Assembly (NCBI RefSeq): GCF_023100805.1
Contig: NZ_CP095855.1
Span: 1,054,001 to 1,118,000 of the forward strand
Length of the DNA: 64,000 bases
Origin: Chitinophaga filiformis
GTDB taxonomy: Bacteria; Bacteroidota; Bacteroidia; Chitinophagales; Chitinophagaceae
Direction of reading: 5' to 3'
Shown: positions 50,521 through 59,137 of the stretch, piece by piece
Numbering within the stretch: position 1 is the stretch's first letter
Layout: every line of letters begins with the position of its first letter
Translations under genes and position numbers: made by a program
The notes under the pieces: generated by a model
What the model was told of the DNA's origin: nothing
Databases searched by the model: none
The model's input: only the letters and a program-made list of their open reading frames with translations

Positions 50521-52611
50521 ATGTTTGTAGCCTTTCTTAAACGTGCGCCATTTCTGCGCCTGATTTTATCCTTATCCGCCGGTATATCAGTACAGTTATA
50601 TATACCGTTTAATCCGCTGATACTTCTTACTGCAGCGGGTTTGCCAGGATTGGTACTACTTGCGTTCAAAAAACTGCCTTTTCGTATCCGCTATCAGTAC
50701 GATTGGCTACGCGGTGCAGCACTGCAATTGTTGGTTGTTTGCTGTGGAAGTTTACTGGTGTATTACGCTGACATCCGCCATAGCAGCCATTATTTCGATA
50801 CCCTGGCAAGGCCGGGAGACCTGCTGCAGGTAACAATACGGGAACCATTACAGCCCAAAGCGCGGTCGTATAAGACCGTTGTCAGTGTAGATCATATAAT
50901 ACGCAATGACAGCAGCATACCGGCGAAGGGTAAATTGTTAGTATACCTAACAAAAGACAGCGCAGCAGGGAGTTTACAATACGGGGACCGATTACTGATA
51001 CGATTGCAGACAACACCGGTGCAGTACAGTGGTAACCCCGGTGCCTTTAACTACAGGCGTTATTGCGCGAGCCAGCAGATATACCATCAGGCTTTCCTGT
51101 CATCAGCGGAATGGAGGCGCCTGCCGGAAGGGGAGAACCAGGTCATCATGCAATGGGTACTGCAATGCCGCGCATATTGTCTGCATACGTTGCAGCAATA
51201 CATTGGCGGCCGGGAAGCAGGACTGGCAGCGGCTTTACTAATAGGCTACCGTTATGATCTGGACCGGGCAATGGTGCAGGAATACACCAACACCGGCATC
51301 GTGCATATCATCGCTATTTCAGGAATGCACCTGGCGCTTATCTACGGCGCATTACTATGGATACTGCGCTGGTGGCCAAAGCACCGTTTTTCAGAGGAGC
51401 TCAAAGGAGTTCTTATCATTCTCTTATTATGGGCCTTCACCTTATTGACCGGAGGCGCTGCATCTGTATTACGTGCAACCGTGATGTTTAGTTTCATTAC
51501 CCTTGGGAAATTTATGCTGGACCGCTATACGAACATCTACAACACACTGGCGGCATCTGCTTTTCTGCTGCTGTGCTATGAACCGCGGTTGCTTGTTGAT
51601 GCAGGCTTTCAGCTATCTTACCTGGCGGTATTAAGTATTGTCATTTGTTACCGGCGAACATATCATCTGTTCCAGAGCAGCAGGAAGTGGGTGGATAAGT
51701 TGTGGGATATGATAGCACTCACAATTGCAGCACAGGTAATGACCTTGCCGCTTTGTCTTTATTACTTCCATCAGTTCCCGGTTTTCTTTCTTCCTGCCAA
51801 TGTGCTCGTCGTGCCGCTATCGACTATTGTATTGTATGGTGAGATCCTGCTGATGATAGTTGGAGGTGTACCAGTGCTTGCACATGGTACAGGACTGGCC
51901 TTACAGCTGCTGATGCAATGGATGAACAGGGCCGTTAGCTGGATAGGGCATCTGCCGGGCGCATTGATCACAGACATCAATATGCATCCGGTGAGTGTTG
52001 GCTGCCTGTACATCTGCATTGCCGGCCTGCTCGGCTACTGGCTGCACAAATGGCGGCGGGGATGGCTGGTGGCCCTGACAGGGGCCGCGGTATGGAGTAT
52101 CAGCAACATGTTATGGCGGGTGGATGAACTGTACCAGCATAAAATGGTTGTCTACAACATACCGGAACATACCTGGTTAGATATCGTTGAGGGACGTAGG
52201 ATAAGCATGACCGGCGATAGGGAACTGATGAACAATGATTCTTTATACAATTACTATTTGCGGCCAGCCCAAGTGTTGTATGGTATAAAACAACGCGTGT
52301 ATACAGACATTGATAGTGCTGCATTTGCCGGTTTACGTATCCTTTCTTTAGGGCAAAAACGGCTGGTTATTGTGGACAGGGTACTTCCAGGGGCTCGTCT
52401 GCAGAAAAAGTTGCGGACAGATTATCTTTTACTATCACATAATCCACACCTGGATATCAGACAATTGGAACAGATGTTCGTTGTAGGGTGTTATATTTTT
52501 GATGCTTCCAGTACACTGCGGAACATTCGACAATGGAAAAGTGATTGTTACATGCTAACTTTGCGCTTCTTTTCGGTTCCGGACCAGGGAGCCTATGTTG
52601 TAAATTTCTAA
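50521..52611 (+). CDS. ComEC/Rec2-family DNA uptake channel
   Basis: 696 residues. The N terminus has two or three membrane spans and an OB-fold-like outer domain (about 100-200, DUF4131-type: GDLLQVTIREPLQPKARSYKTVVSV). The multi-span Competence domain follows, with its signature TGIVHIIAISGMHLALIYGALLW (about 259-281) and FTLLTGGAASVLRATVMF. The C-terminal 150 residues are soluble (from about 540), but the metal-binding HxHxDH of the beta-lactamase-like domain seen in other ComEC proteins is not visible. It moves single-stranded DNA across the inner membrane in natural transformation. A purH promoter lies in its 3' end. Confidence 0.88.
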   Translation: MFVAFLKRAPFLRLILSLSAGISVQLYIPFNPLILLTAAGLPGLVLLAFKKLPFRIRYQYDWLRGAALQLLVVCCGSLLVYYADIRHSSHYFDTLARPGDLLQVTIREPLQPKARSYKTVVSVDHIIRNDSSIPAKGKLLVYLTKDSAAGSLQYGDRLLIRLQTTPVQYSGNPGAFNYRRYCASQQIYHQAFLSSAEWRRLPEGENQVIMQWVLQCRAYCLHTLQQYIGGREAGLAAALLIGYRYDLDRAMVQEYTNTGIVHIIAISGMHLALIYGALLWILRWWPKHRFSEELKGVLIILLLWAFTLLTGGAASVLRATVMFSFITLGKFMLDRYTNIYNTLAASAFLLLCYEPRLLVDAGFQLSYLAVLSIVICYRRTYHLFQSSRKWVDKLWDMIALTIAAQVMTLPLCLYYFHQFPVFFLPANVLVVPLSTIVLYGEILLMIVGGVPVLAHGTGLALQLLMQWMNRAVSWIGHLPGALITDINMHPVSVGCLYICIAGLLGYWLHKWRRGWLVALTGAAVWSISNMLWRVDELYQHKMVVYNIPEHTWLDIVEGRRISMTGDRELMNNDSLYNYYLRPAQVLYGIKQRVYTDIDSAAFAGLRILSLGQKRLVIVDRVLPGARLQKKLRTDYLLLSHNPHLDIRQLEQMFVVGCYIFDASSTLRNIRQWKSDCYMLTLRFFSVPDQGAYVVNF
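52556..52563 (+). promoter_or_regulatory. -7 element for purH inside the comEC end
   Basis: TAACTTTG, exact match to TAnnTTTG, 61 bases before the purH ATG. No clear -33 TTG at the right distance. Confidence 0.45.
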
Positions 52612-52623
52612 TGATTTCCATAC

Positions 52624-54138
52624 ATGCAAAAGCAAATTAAATCAGCATTGATCTCCGTTTTCTATAAAGATAACCTGGAGAACATTGTAAAAAAGTTAGG
52701 TGAACAGGGAGTAACTATTTATTCGACTGGAGGTACCCAGAAGTTCATTGAGGACCAGGGTGTGAAGTGTGTAGCGGTGGAAGATTTGACAGCGTATCCA
52801 TCTATTCTGGGTGGACGTGTAAAGACCCTGCATCCGAAGGTATTCGGAGGTATTCTGGCGCGTCGTGAGAACCCGCAGGACCTTGAGCAACTGCAACAGT
52901 ATGCTATTCCTGAGCTGGACCTGGTGATCGTAGACCTGTATCCTTTCGAGGAAACTGTAAAGAGCACCAAAGAAGAACAAACAATAATTGAGAAAATAGA
53001 CATCGGCGGTGTATCCCTGATCAGGGCGGCAGCCAAGAACTACAAAGATGTAGTGATCGTTGCTTCCAAAGATCAGTATGCTGACCTGGAAAAAGTGCTG
53101 ACAGATAATAGCGGCGCTACCAGCATAGAAGAGCGCAGGGCGTTTGCTGCAAAAGCGTTTGAAGTATGTGCTAACTACGATGTGGCAATTGCACAGTATT
53201 TCCTGAACAATGAGCCTGCTGCCTACTTCCAGGTATCCGCTCCACAGGGCCAGGTAATGCGTTATGGAGAGAATCCTCACCAGAAAGGCGTGTTCTACGG
53301 TGACCTGTCTGAGATCTTCAACAAACTGCACGGTAAGGAACTGTCTTACAACAACCTTGTAGATGTAGACGCTGCCTGCCAGCTGATCCAGGAGTTTACA
53401 GAAACCACCTTTGCAGTGATCAAACACACGAACGTATGTGGTATTGCCAGCCGTTCTACCTTAAAGGCGGCATGGGATGCAGCACTGGCGGGTGATAAAG
53501 AAAGTGCCTTTGGTGGCGTATTGGTAACCAATGCTGTGATTGACAAAACCACCGCGGAATCTATCAGCGAGATCTTCTTCGAAATATTGATCGCTCCCGG
53601 CTTTGATGCAGATGCGCTGACAGTACTGCAGGCGAAAAAGAACCGCATCCTGCTGCAACAATTGCAGCCGGTGAAGGCGCCTTATGTATACAAGAATGTC
53701 CTGAACGGCGTACTGCTGCAGGAAAATGATAAGGGTAACTACCAGGAGTGGAATGAAGCCGGTGCAAGACCAGCAACGGCTGCTGAGAAGGCAGACCTCG
53801 AATTTGCCAACATCGTATGTAAACACCTGAAATCCAATGCTATTGCTTTGGTAAAAGATAAACAGCTGATTGGTAAAGGTTGTGGCCAGACTTCCCGCAT
53901 TGATTCATTACGTCATGCCATCGCCAAGGCCAACCAGTTTAGCTTCGATCTGAAAGGCGCAGCAATGGCTTCTGATGCATTCTTCCCATTCGATGACTGT
54001 GTGCGTATTGCCCACGAGGAAGGTATCACGTCAGTGATCCAGCCAGGCGGTTCTGTAAGGGACAATGATTCAATAGAATTCTGTAAGCAGAACGGTATGG
54101 TAATGGTGATGACCGGTACCCGTCACTTCAGACACTAA
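52624..54138 (+). CDS. purH: Bifunctional AICAR formyltransferase / IMP cyclohydrolase
   Basis: Catalyses the last two steps of IMP synthesis: formylation of AICAR with 10-formyl-tetrahydrofolate and ring closure. 504 residues, close to the family's 505-530. The N-terminal MGS-like cyclohydrolase domain (about 1-195) shows TIYSTGGTQKFIEDQGV, GGRVKTLHPKVFGGIL and EKIDIGGVSLIRAAAKNY. The formyltransferase part includes the catalytic Lys-His in VIKHTNVCGIA and the end motif IQPGGSVRDNDSIEFCKQNGMVMVMTGTRHFRH. It lies 12 bases after comEC with its own promoter element and a terminator. Confidence 0.97.
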   Translation: MQKQIKSALISVFYKDNLENIVKKLGEQGVTIYSTGGTQKFIEDQGVKCVAVEDLTAYPSILGGRVKTLHPKVFGGILARRENPQDLEQLQQYAIPELDLVIVDLYPFEETVKSTKEEQTIIEKIDIGGVSLIRAAAKNYKDVVIVASKDQYADLEKVLTDNSGATSIEERRAFAAKAFEVCANYDVAIAQYFLNNEPAAYFQVSAPQGQVMRYGENPHQKGVFYGDLSEIFNKLHGKELSYNNLVDVDAACQLIQEFTETTFAVIKHTNVCGIASRSTLKAAWDAALAGDKESAFGGVLVTNAVIDKTTAESISEIFFEILIAPGFDADALTVLQAKKNRILLQQLQPVKAPYVYKNVLNGVLLQENDKGNYQEWNEAGARPATAAEKADLEFANIVCKHLKSNAIALVKDKQLIGKGCGQTSRIDSLRHAIAKANQFSFDLKGAAMASDAFFPFDDCVRIAHEEGITSVIQPGGSVRDNDSIEFCKQNGMVMVMTGTRHFRH

Positions 54139-54162
54139 GCCTTTTGGGTATTAAAGTATAAA

Positions 54163-54193
54163 AAAAGCACTGGCAATACGCCAGTGCTTTTTT
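54163..54193 (+). terminator. Terminator of purH
   Basis: AAAAGCACTGGC (54163-54174) pairs with GCCAGTGCTTTT, ending TTTTTT (to 54193). Symmetrical A/T runs could make it work both ways. Confidence 0.9.
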
Positions 54194-54250
54194 GCTAAAA
54201 ATTCTTTACTATTGTTCATCTAAGCTATGGCATTTTTACACCATAATATC

Positions 54251-54805
54251 ATGAAGGATGCAGATGATGCAGTGTTGATACAGGAGTTCAAACGCTCCGG
54301 TCAGCTGGATTATCTGGCTGCGCTATACCAGCGCTACATGAATCTGGTGTATGGAGTATGCCTGCGTTACTTTGATGAAGAGGCCAGCAAAGACGCTGTC
54401 ATGCAGATCTTTGAGGAGTTGATCGGAAAGTTACAGCAGCATGAGGTGCAGAACTTTAAGAGCTGGTTGCATGTACTTACCAGGAACCATTGCCTGATGA
54501 AGTTGCGTGCTATGAAGAACAGGGAGGGAAGGGAAATTTCTCTCGAAGGACTGCCCGTTATGGAAAATGACTCTTTTGCACATCATGAGAACGGAGTAAG
54601 CATAGAGATACATCTGCAGGGCATGGAAAAATGCCTGGAAACTTTGCCGGAAGAGCAAAAGCGTAGTGTAGACCTCTTTTACCTCAAGGAAAAAAGTTAT
54701 CGTGAAGTAGCTGATATTACAGGATATGATATGAAGAAAGTGAAAAGCTATATTCAGAACGGTAAGCGAAACCTGAAAATTTGTATGGAACAACAAGATG
54801 CCTGA
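54251..54805 (+). CDS. ECF-type sigma-70 factor
   Basis: 184 residues from ATG 54251 (an in-frame ATG at 54227 adds eight residues). Region 2 lies at about 15-80 (LAALYQRYMNLVYGVCLRYFDEEASKDAVMQIFEELIGKL) and region 4 at about 125-180 (CLETLPEEQKRSVDLFYLKEKSYREVADITGYDMKKVKSYIQNGKRNL). Its last codons overlap the start of the next gene, a membrane protein with an N-terminal anti-sigma-like segment, so the two are translationally coupled. A TACTATTG element (54207-54214) is a weak promoter candidate directly after the purH terminator. Confidence 0.9.
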   Translation: MKDADDAVLIQEFKRSGQLDYLAALYQRYMNLVYGVCLRYFDEEASKDAVMQIFEELIGKLQQHEVQNFKSWLHVLTRNHCLMKLRAMKNREGREISLEGLPVMENDSFAHHENGVSIEIHLQGMEKCLETLPEEQKRSVDLFYLKEKSYREVADITGYDMKKVKSYIQNGKRNLKICMEQQDA

Positions 54806-56126
54806 TAAGCACAGTCATATGAACCGTAATGTGGATCCTGAGCTGATCCGCCGGTATCTGGCAGGAGAGCTGGATAACAAGGCGATGCATGCCCTGGAGA
54901 AACAGGCCCTGGACGATCCCTTCCTGGCCGATGCACTGGAAGGCTTTGCTGAGCGCAGGCCGGACCAGCGCGTTCATCTGGCTGATCTGAACAGGCGCCT
55001 TGAAGCGAGAGTGCAGGGTAGGGATGAAAAGAAAGGAGGGCTGTTTGTGCTCAATTACCGCTGGCTGGCGGCAGCCGGTGTGCTGTTGCTGGTCTGCACC
55101 GGATTGATCTGGCTCCTGCAGGTAAACAAAGGAAAGTATAATAGCATTGCCTCTCAGCTGCCTAATATTTCTGACAGCTCTATTACAGATACATTACAAT
55201 ATTATAACCGGGAAGAACCGGTAGCCTGGGGAAAAGCCACACCCGAGAAGCCGCTTGCAGTATCCATTCCGGCAGATACCGGCTTGCTGGCAGCCAGGGA
55301 ACCCAGAGCAGGTGCATTTGCCGCTGAAACGCCTCTGGCAAGCGTAATGAGAAGAGACGATTCTATCAGGCCTATGGCCGCAGCGCCTTCAATGGCCGAT
55401 AGTCTGGAGGGAAGAGTAACTGAAGTTGCCGCTGTCCCGGCTTATAAAGCAGCCGCGGAGGAAATGGCTACCAGGAATGCTGCTGCCACTGCCCCCGCTG
55501 CAGCGCCCACAGTAACAACCCGCCTGATCCAGGGAAGGGTGAAAGCATTGAGCAACGCAGAAGGAATGCCAGGCGTAGCCGTTAGTGTTGAAGGCACCGG
55601 TAAAGGTGTAATAACGGATAATGAAGGTAATTTTTCTATCCGCGTAGCCGATACTGTAAAAGATGTAAAACTGGTGGTAGCTGCCGTCGGCTTCAAATCA
55701 AAGAAGCTGGACCTGAACCAGGCAGACGCTAACCTTGATATCACATTGAATGAACAGACAAGTGCATTATCAGATGTGGTCGTAACTGGTTACGGCAGCG
55801 GAAAAAAGGCGATCCACTATAGTCAGGACAGAGTTGTTTACCAGCCTCCTAGCCCGGTGAACGGGTACGAACAGTACAGGGAATACCTGGCTAAAAATGT
55901 CCAGTATCCTGCATCGGCGGCCGCCGCGAACATCACCGGAAGGGTGCGGGTATCTGTACGAGTGATGCCTGACGGTACACTGGAAGACATCAAAATAACA
56001 AGAAGGCTACAACCGGACTGCGATGCGGAAGCATTAAGAGCAGTAAAGGAAGGCCCGGAATGGAAACCCGCTTCCGATGGGAGGGCCACCCGCGTTCAGA
56101 TAGATGTACCTTTCGGCCCTAAATAA
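54798..56126 (+). CDS. Anti-sigma-like membrane protein fused to CarboxypepD-like and TonB C-terminal domains
   Basis: 442 residues, starting eight bases inside the sigma gene. Order: a cytoplasmic anti-sigma-like segment (about 8-75, LIRRYLAGELDNKAMHALEKQALDDPFLADALEGF); a membrane span (about 89-107); an Ala/Pro-rich linker; a CarboxypepD-regulatory-like domain (about 240-325) that reads like the plug entrance of SusC proteins, IQGRVKALSNAEGMPGVAVSV then DVVVTGYGSGKK; and a TonB C-terminal domain (about 350-440, YREYLAKNVQYPASAAAANITGRVRVSVRVMPDGTLEDIKI). The periplasmic part could contact TonB-dependent receptors while the inner part holds the sigma factor. That working model is inference. 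Confidence 0.85.
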   Translation: MPDKHSHMNRNVDPELIRRYLAGELDNKAMHALEKQALDDPFLADALEGFAERRPDQRVHLADLNRRLEARVQGRDEKKGGLFVLNYRWLAAAGVLLLVCTGLIWLLQVNKGKYNSIASQLPNISDSSITDTLQYYNREEPVAWGKATPEKPLAVSIPADTGLLAAREPRAGAFAAETPLASVMRRDDSIRPMAAAPSMADSLEGRVTEVAAVPAYKAAAEEMATRNAAATAPAAAPTVTTRLIQGRVKALSNAEGMPGVAVSVEGTGKGVITDNEGNFSIRVADTVKDVKLVVAAVGFKSKKLDLNQADANLDITLNEQTSALSDVVVTGYGSGKKAIHYSQDRVVYQPPSPVNGYEQYREYLAKNVQYPASAAAANITGRVRVSVRVMPDGTLEDIKITRRLQPDCDAEALRAVKEGPEWKPASDGRATRVQIDVPFGPK

Positions 56127-56131
56127 GATAA

Positions 56132-56329
56132 CTATTTTTCTTTCATCGCCCTGATCAGTTTCCTGGTCCTTTTATCTTCCCGGGCGTTCTGTAATGATAT
56201 ACAAGCCCAGACAGCTGCAGGTATCCAGCCGATCAGCGTGATCTGTAAAATGAGGCATAGAAGGCCCGTGAGTATCCTTCCCCTTAGTATAAAGGAAAGC
56301 CAGGGCAACAGTATAGCGATAAGTGTCAT
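56132..56329 (-). CDS. Pmp3/YqaE-like small membrane protein
   Basis: 65 residues with two membrane segments (LIAILLPWLSFILRG and ILTGLLCLILQITLIGWIPAAVWAC), a short polar loop and a basic tail (REDKRTRKLIRAMKEK). This fits the YqaE/Pmp3 family, whose small hydrophobic proteins are linked to membrane potential and salt stress in other organisms. It is 12 bases downstream of lutB in the same direction and may be cotranscribed. It converges on the TonB-fusion gene. Confidence 0.7.
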   Translation of the reverse strand: MTLIAILLPWLSFILRGRILTGLLCLILQITLIGWIPAAVWACISLQNAREDKRTRKLIRAMKEK

Positions 56330-56341
56330 ATTAAAAAGATA

Positions 56342-57718
56342 CTATTTTTTTCTCTCTTTCCACAGCTGGTTGAAAGATTTGGGTGCAAACACCGGCAATT
56401 CCCTGTTGTCTCCCCATGCCCTGGCGAAGAACTTCTTCATGAACAGGTTTTTGGTCCTGCCGCCCACAAGGTTCATCATCCTGCGGCTCAGACTAGCCTG
56501 TTTCCAGCCAAACCAGGACATTTTTTCGCCGCCGGAGGTATAGTTCTCCTCAACGGCTTTATGGCGATTATGGAGCAGTAATTCGTGGATATTGATCCTT
56601 ACAGGACATACCTCTGTACAGTTACCACAAAGGGAAGAGGCATAGCTGAGGTGCATAAAGTTGTCCATCCCCTGCAGATGAGGGGTAATAACAGCGCCAA
56701 TGGGGCCGCTGTAAGTAGTTCCATAACTATGGCCGCCGATATTTTTATAAACAGGACAGGCATTCAGGCAGGAGCCGCAGCGGATGCAATAAAGGCTCTC
56801 TCTGGCTTCTGTGTCTTCCAATATGTTGGTACGGCCGTTGTCCATCAGTATCACATACATTTCTTCCGGACCGTCTATTTCGTTTTCCTGGCGCGGGCCA
56901 CTGAAGATGGAATTGTATACCGTTACCTGCTGACCGGTACCATAAGTAGCCAGCAATGGCCAGAACAGCGCCAGATCATTGATAGAGGGCAGCATCTTTT
57001 CAATGCCGACCAGCACGATATGGGTTTTGGGGAATGCGGTACTGAGCCTTGCATTGCCCTCGTTCTCAGTCACCGCTACGCCTCCGATATCGGCAATGAT
57101 AAAGTTGGCGCCGGTAATGCCTATTTCGGCATCCAGGTATTTCTGCCGCAGCTTTTCCCGCGCTACCATGGTTAGTTCCTGAGGTGTCAGGTTTGGGGGG
57201 GTGCCCAGTTTGTCGGCAAACAGTTGAGCTACGTCTTCCTTGCTCTTATGCATGGCCGGCGTAACAATGTGATAGGGAGGCTCGCCGTCCAGTTGCTGGA
57301 TATATTCACCGAGGTCCGTTTCTACACATTCAATATTATGCTGTGCCAGGAAGTGGTTCAGGTGTACCTCTTCCGTGGCCATAGATTTGCTCTTTACGAT
57401 ACTTTTGCATTGTTTGGCCTCACAGATGGCCAGGATCTCGTCCAGTACCTGTTGTGCATTTTCTGCCCAGATCACTTTACCGCCACGGCGGGTGAAGTTT
57501 GACTCAAATTCTTCCAGGTGTTTATCGAGGTTCTCCAGCGCCCGCCACTTGATGTTCTTCGCCCTTTCCCGTGCAGTATTCAGATCGGAAAACTGTTGTT
57601 TCCCCGCTTTAACAGCCGTGTTATACTTACCAATGTTATAATTGATCGTTTGGCGATGACTGAGGCTTGTCGCTTTCTTCTCACTATTTTCAAGAAAAGT
57701 GGAGGCATTCTGGTGCAT
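56342..57718 (-). CDS. lutB: LutB-type iron-sulfur protein (lactate utilization)
   Basis: 458 residues, family length. The N-terminal LUD domain (about 70-300) contains GANFIIADIGGVAVTENEGNARL. Two [4Fe-4S] motifs follow: CIRCGSCLNACPVY (about 312-325) and CGNCTEVCPVR (about 363-373), with a C-terminal DUF3390-like tail (NLFMKKFFARAWGDNRELPVFAPKSFNQLWKE). LutB oxidises L-lactate to pyruvate together with LutA and LutC, which are normally neighbours. Neither is adjacent here, so they must be elsewhere. A TATCTTTA element (minus strand, about 57806-57813) may be the promoter. Confidence 0.9.
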   Translation of the reverse strand: MHQNASTFLENSEKKATSLSHRQTINYNIGKYNTAVKAGKQQFSDLNTARERAKNIKWRALENLDKHLEEFESNFTRRGGKVIWAENAQQVLDEILAICEAKQCKSIVKSKSMATEEVHLNHFLAQHNIECVETDLGEYIQQLDGEPPYHIVTPAMHKSKEDVAQLFADKLGTPPNLTPQELTMVAREKLRQKYLDAEIGITGANFIIADIGGVAVTENEGNARLSTAFPKTHIVLVGIEKMLPSINDLALFWPLLATYGTGQQVTVYNSIFSGPRQENEIDGPEEMYVILMDNGRTNILEDTEARESLYCIRCGSCLNACPVYKNIGGHSYGTTYSGPIGAVITPHLQGMDNFMHLSYASSLCGNCTEVCPVRINIHELLLHNRHKAVEENYTSGGEKMSWFGWKQASLSRRMMNLVGGRTKNLFMKKFFARAWGDNRELPVFAPKSFNQLWKERKK

Positions 57719-57841
57719 AAGTTGTCGGATTGCTGATTCGGAATTACAAAACCCATACCGGCTTTGCTATACGCCGGAAATGATTAAACAACAATTAGTA
57801 CTGGTAAAGATAGGGAAATGAAGGGATAGCATCAGCAGATA

Positions 57842-58420
57842 CTATTTCTCCGCCTTATATTGCTTTGTGGCGATCTTGTCCAGCACCTGGTAGAACTCCT
57901 CACCATACTTCCGGATAAGCGCATCGCGCAGGAAACGGTACACCGGCACGCGCAGGCTTCTTCCGTTCTTGCAGGCGGGTTTGCACACGTCCCAGCGGTC
58001 ATAGTTCAACGCCTCAAAAGATTCGTATTTCTTAACCCTGATGGGGTAGAGGTGGCAGGAGATTGGTTTCTTGTAGTCAATTACGCCGTCATTAAACGCT
58101 TTTTCGATACCACAACCTACAATACCATGGGCGTCGATATTGGCGTAGGCGCAGATGCCTTTATTGACAATGGGGGTAACATACCCATATTCATCGTCTA
58201 TGGTGTTTGTACCGGTTTGCTCTATTTCAGCGATGCCATCGGGACGGAGGTAAGACTTGATTTTCGGATAGATCTTCTTCAGGATCTTTACTTCCTCCTT
58301 ATCCAGCGGCGCCCCGCAATCGCCCGCAACGCAGCAGGCGCCTTTACAGGCCCCCAGGTTGCAAACGAACTGTTCCTCAATTAATTCGTCGCTGATGTAC
58401 TTGTCGTCAATGATGATCAT
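57842..58420 (-). CDS. DUF3109-family cysteine-rich protein
   Basis: About 192 residues from Met 58420 (frame open to 58453). It starts MIIIDDKYISDELIEEQFVCNLGACKGACCVAGDCGAPLD and continues with GICAYA, GIVGCGIEKAF, SCHLYPIRV and CKPACKNG. The many Cys in pairs and the HLYP motif are typical of DUF3109 / YkgJ-related proteins, which probably bind a metal or an iron-sulfur cluster. Function is not established. It is monocistronic; the promoter reads TACCTTTG on the minus strand (58487-58494). Confidence 0.85.
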   Translation of the reverse strand: MIIIDDKYISDELIEEQFVCNLGACKGACCVAGDCGAPLDKEEVKILKKIYPKIKSYLRPDGIAEIEQTGTNTIDDEYGYVTPIVNKGICAYANIDAHGIVGCGIEKAFNDGVIDYKKPISCHLYPIRVKKYESFEALNYDRWDVCKPACKNGRSLRVPVYRFLRDALIRKYGEEFYQVLDKIATKQYKAEK

Positions 58421-58486
58421 ATAAAAACGATGACCGGCCGGGTGTGTTGGCATGAGTGCCCCGGGCCGGGTATTCCTTTAAAGACG

Positions 58487-58494
58487 CAAAGGTA
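58487..58494 (-). promoter_or_regulatory. -7 element of the DUF3109 gene
   Basis: Minus strand TACCTTTG, exact match to TAnnTTTG; expected start near 58480. Confidence 0.55.
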
Positions 58495-58511
58495 CGAAAA
58501 TAGTAAATGGT

Positions 58512-59108
58512 CTATCTCCACTTCAGTGTTTCCACCAGGTGCCACATGTCCTGCTGCAGGAACTGTTGTACCGGGGCGAGGGAATCGGCATTGGGGGTGG
58601 CGTCAAAATAAAGGGCGCCCCTGAGGAAGTGCCGGACAGAGTCGGTGGCATAAAATTGCTTTGCGGAGGCCGCATTGCCACCTACGTCATAGAACTGCCC
58701 TGTTACATGGAATGGCGTATTGATGGCCTTTTCTTCTATATATTCTGCCTTATAGGTGTGTTTATAGGTCATTTTGAAGGCGTCGTTCACCAGCTGCTGG
58801 AAATTGTTCTTCCCGCCTTTGCCGATCTCTTTATAGCTCATATAGATCTTGCCATTCAGAGACGGGAACTCCACGTTGATCCAGTAGGGATTTTCCGTTT
58901 TCTCACCGAAGAAGAGGCTATCCTTTACGACATTGGCATATACAGGGTACTCGAAGGTGTATGGATAGCCGGGAACATCAAACAGGCGGTATTCCCGTTT
59001 GGGAAAATTGATCTGGAAGTAGCCGCGCGGCTTGGGTGTATAGGTTTGCTGACAGGCGGAAAACGCCAGCAGTAAAAGCAGACAAAGAGTATTCCCGGTT
59101 AATTTCAT
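58512..59108 (-). CDS. gldD: Gliding motility lipoprotein GldD
   Basis: 198 residues. A signal peptide with lipobox (LLLAFSACQQ) is followed by the GldD opening TYTPKPRGYFQINFPKREYRLFD and the later HVTGQFYDVGGNAASAKQFYATDSVRHFLRGALYF, characteristic of the family. GldD is one of the lipoproteins needed for gliding in Flavobacterium; in Bacteroidota in general it is linked to the type IX secretion/gliding machinery. It follows gldE by 29 bases. The mutY-ssb-gldE-gldD order is conserved in the phylum. Confidence 0.93.
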   Translation of the reverse strand: MKLTGNTLCLLLLLAFSACQQTYTPKPRGYFQINFPKREYRLFDVPGYPYTFEYPVYANVVKDSLFFGEKTENPYWINVEFPSLNGKIYMSYKEIGKGGKNNFQQLVNDAFKMTYKHTYKAEYIEEKAINTPFHVTGQFYDVGGNAASAKQFYATDSVRHFLRGALYFDATPNADSLAPVQQFLQQDMWHLVETLKWR

Positions 59109-59137
59109 AGTAGCTTCTTGTAATTAAAAGTGCTGCA

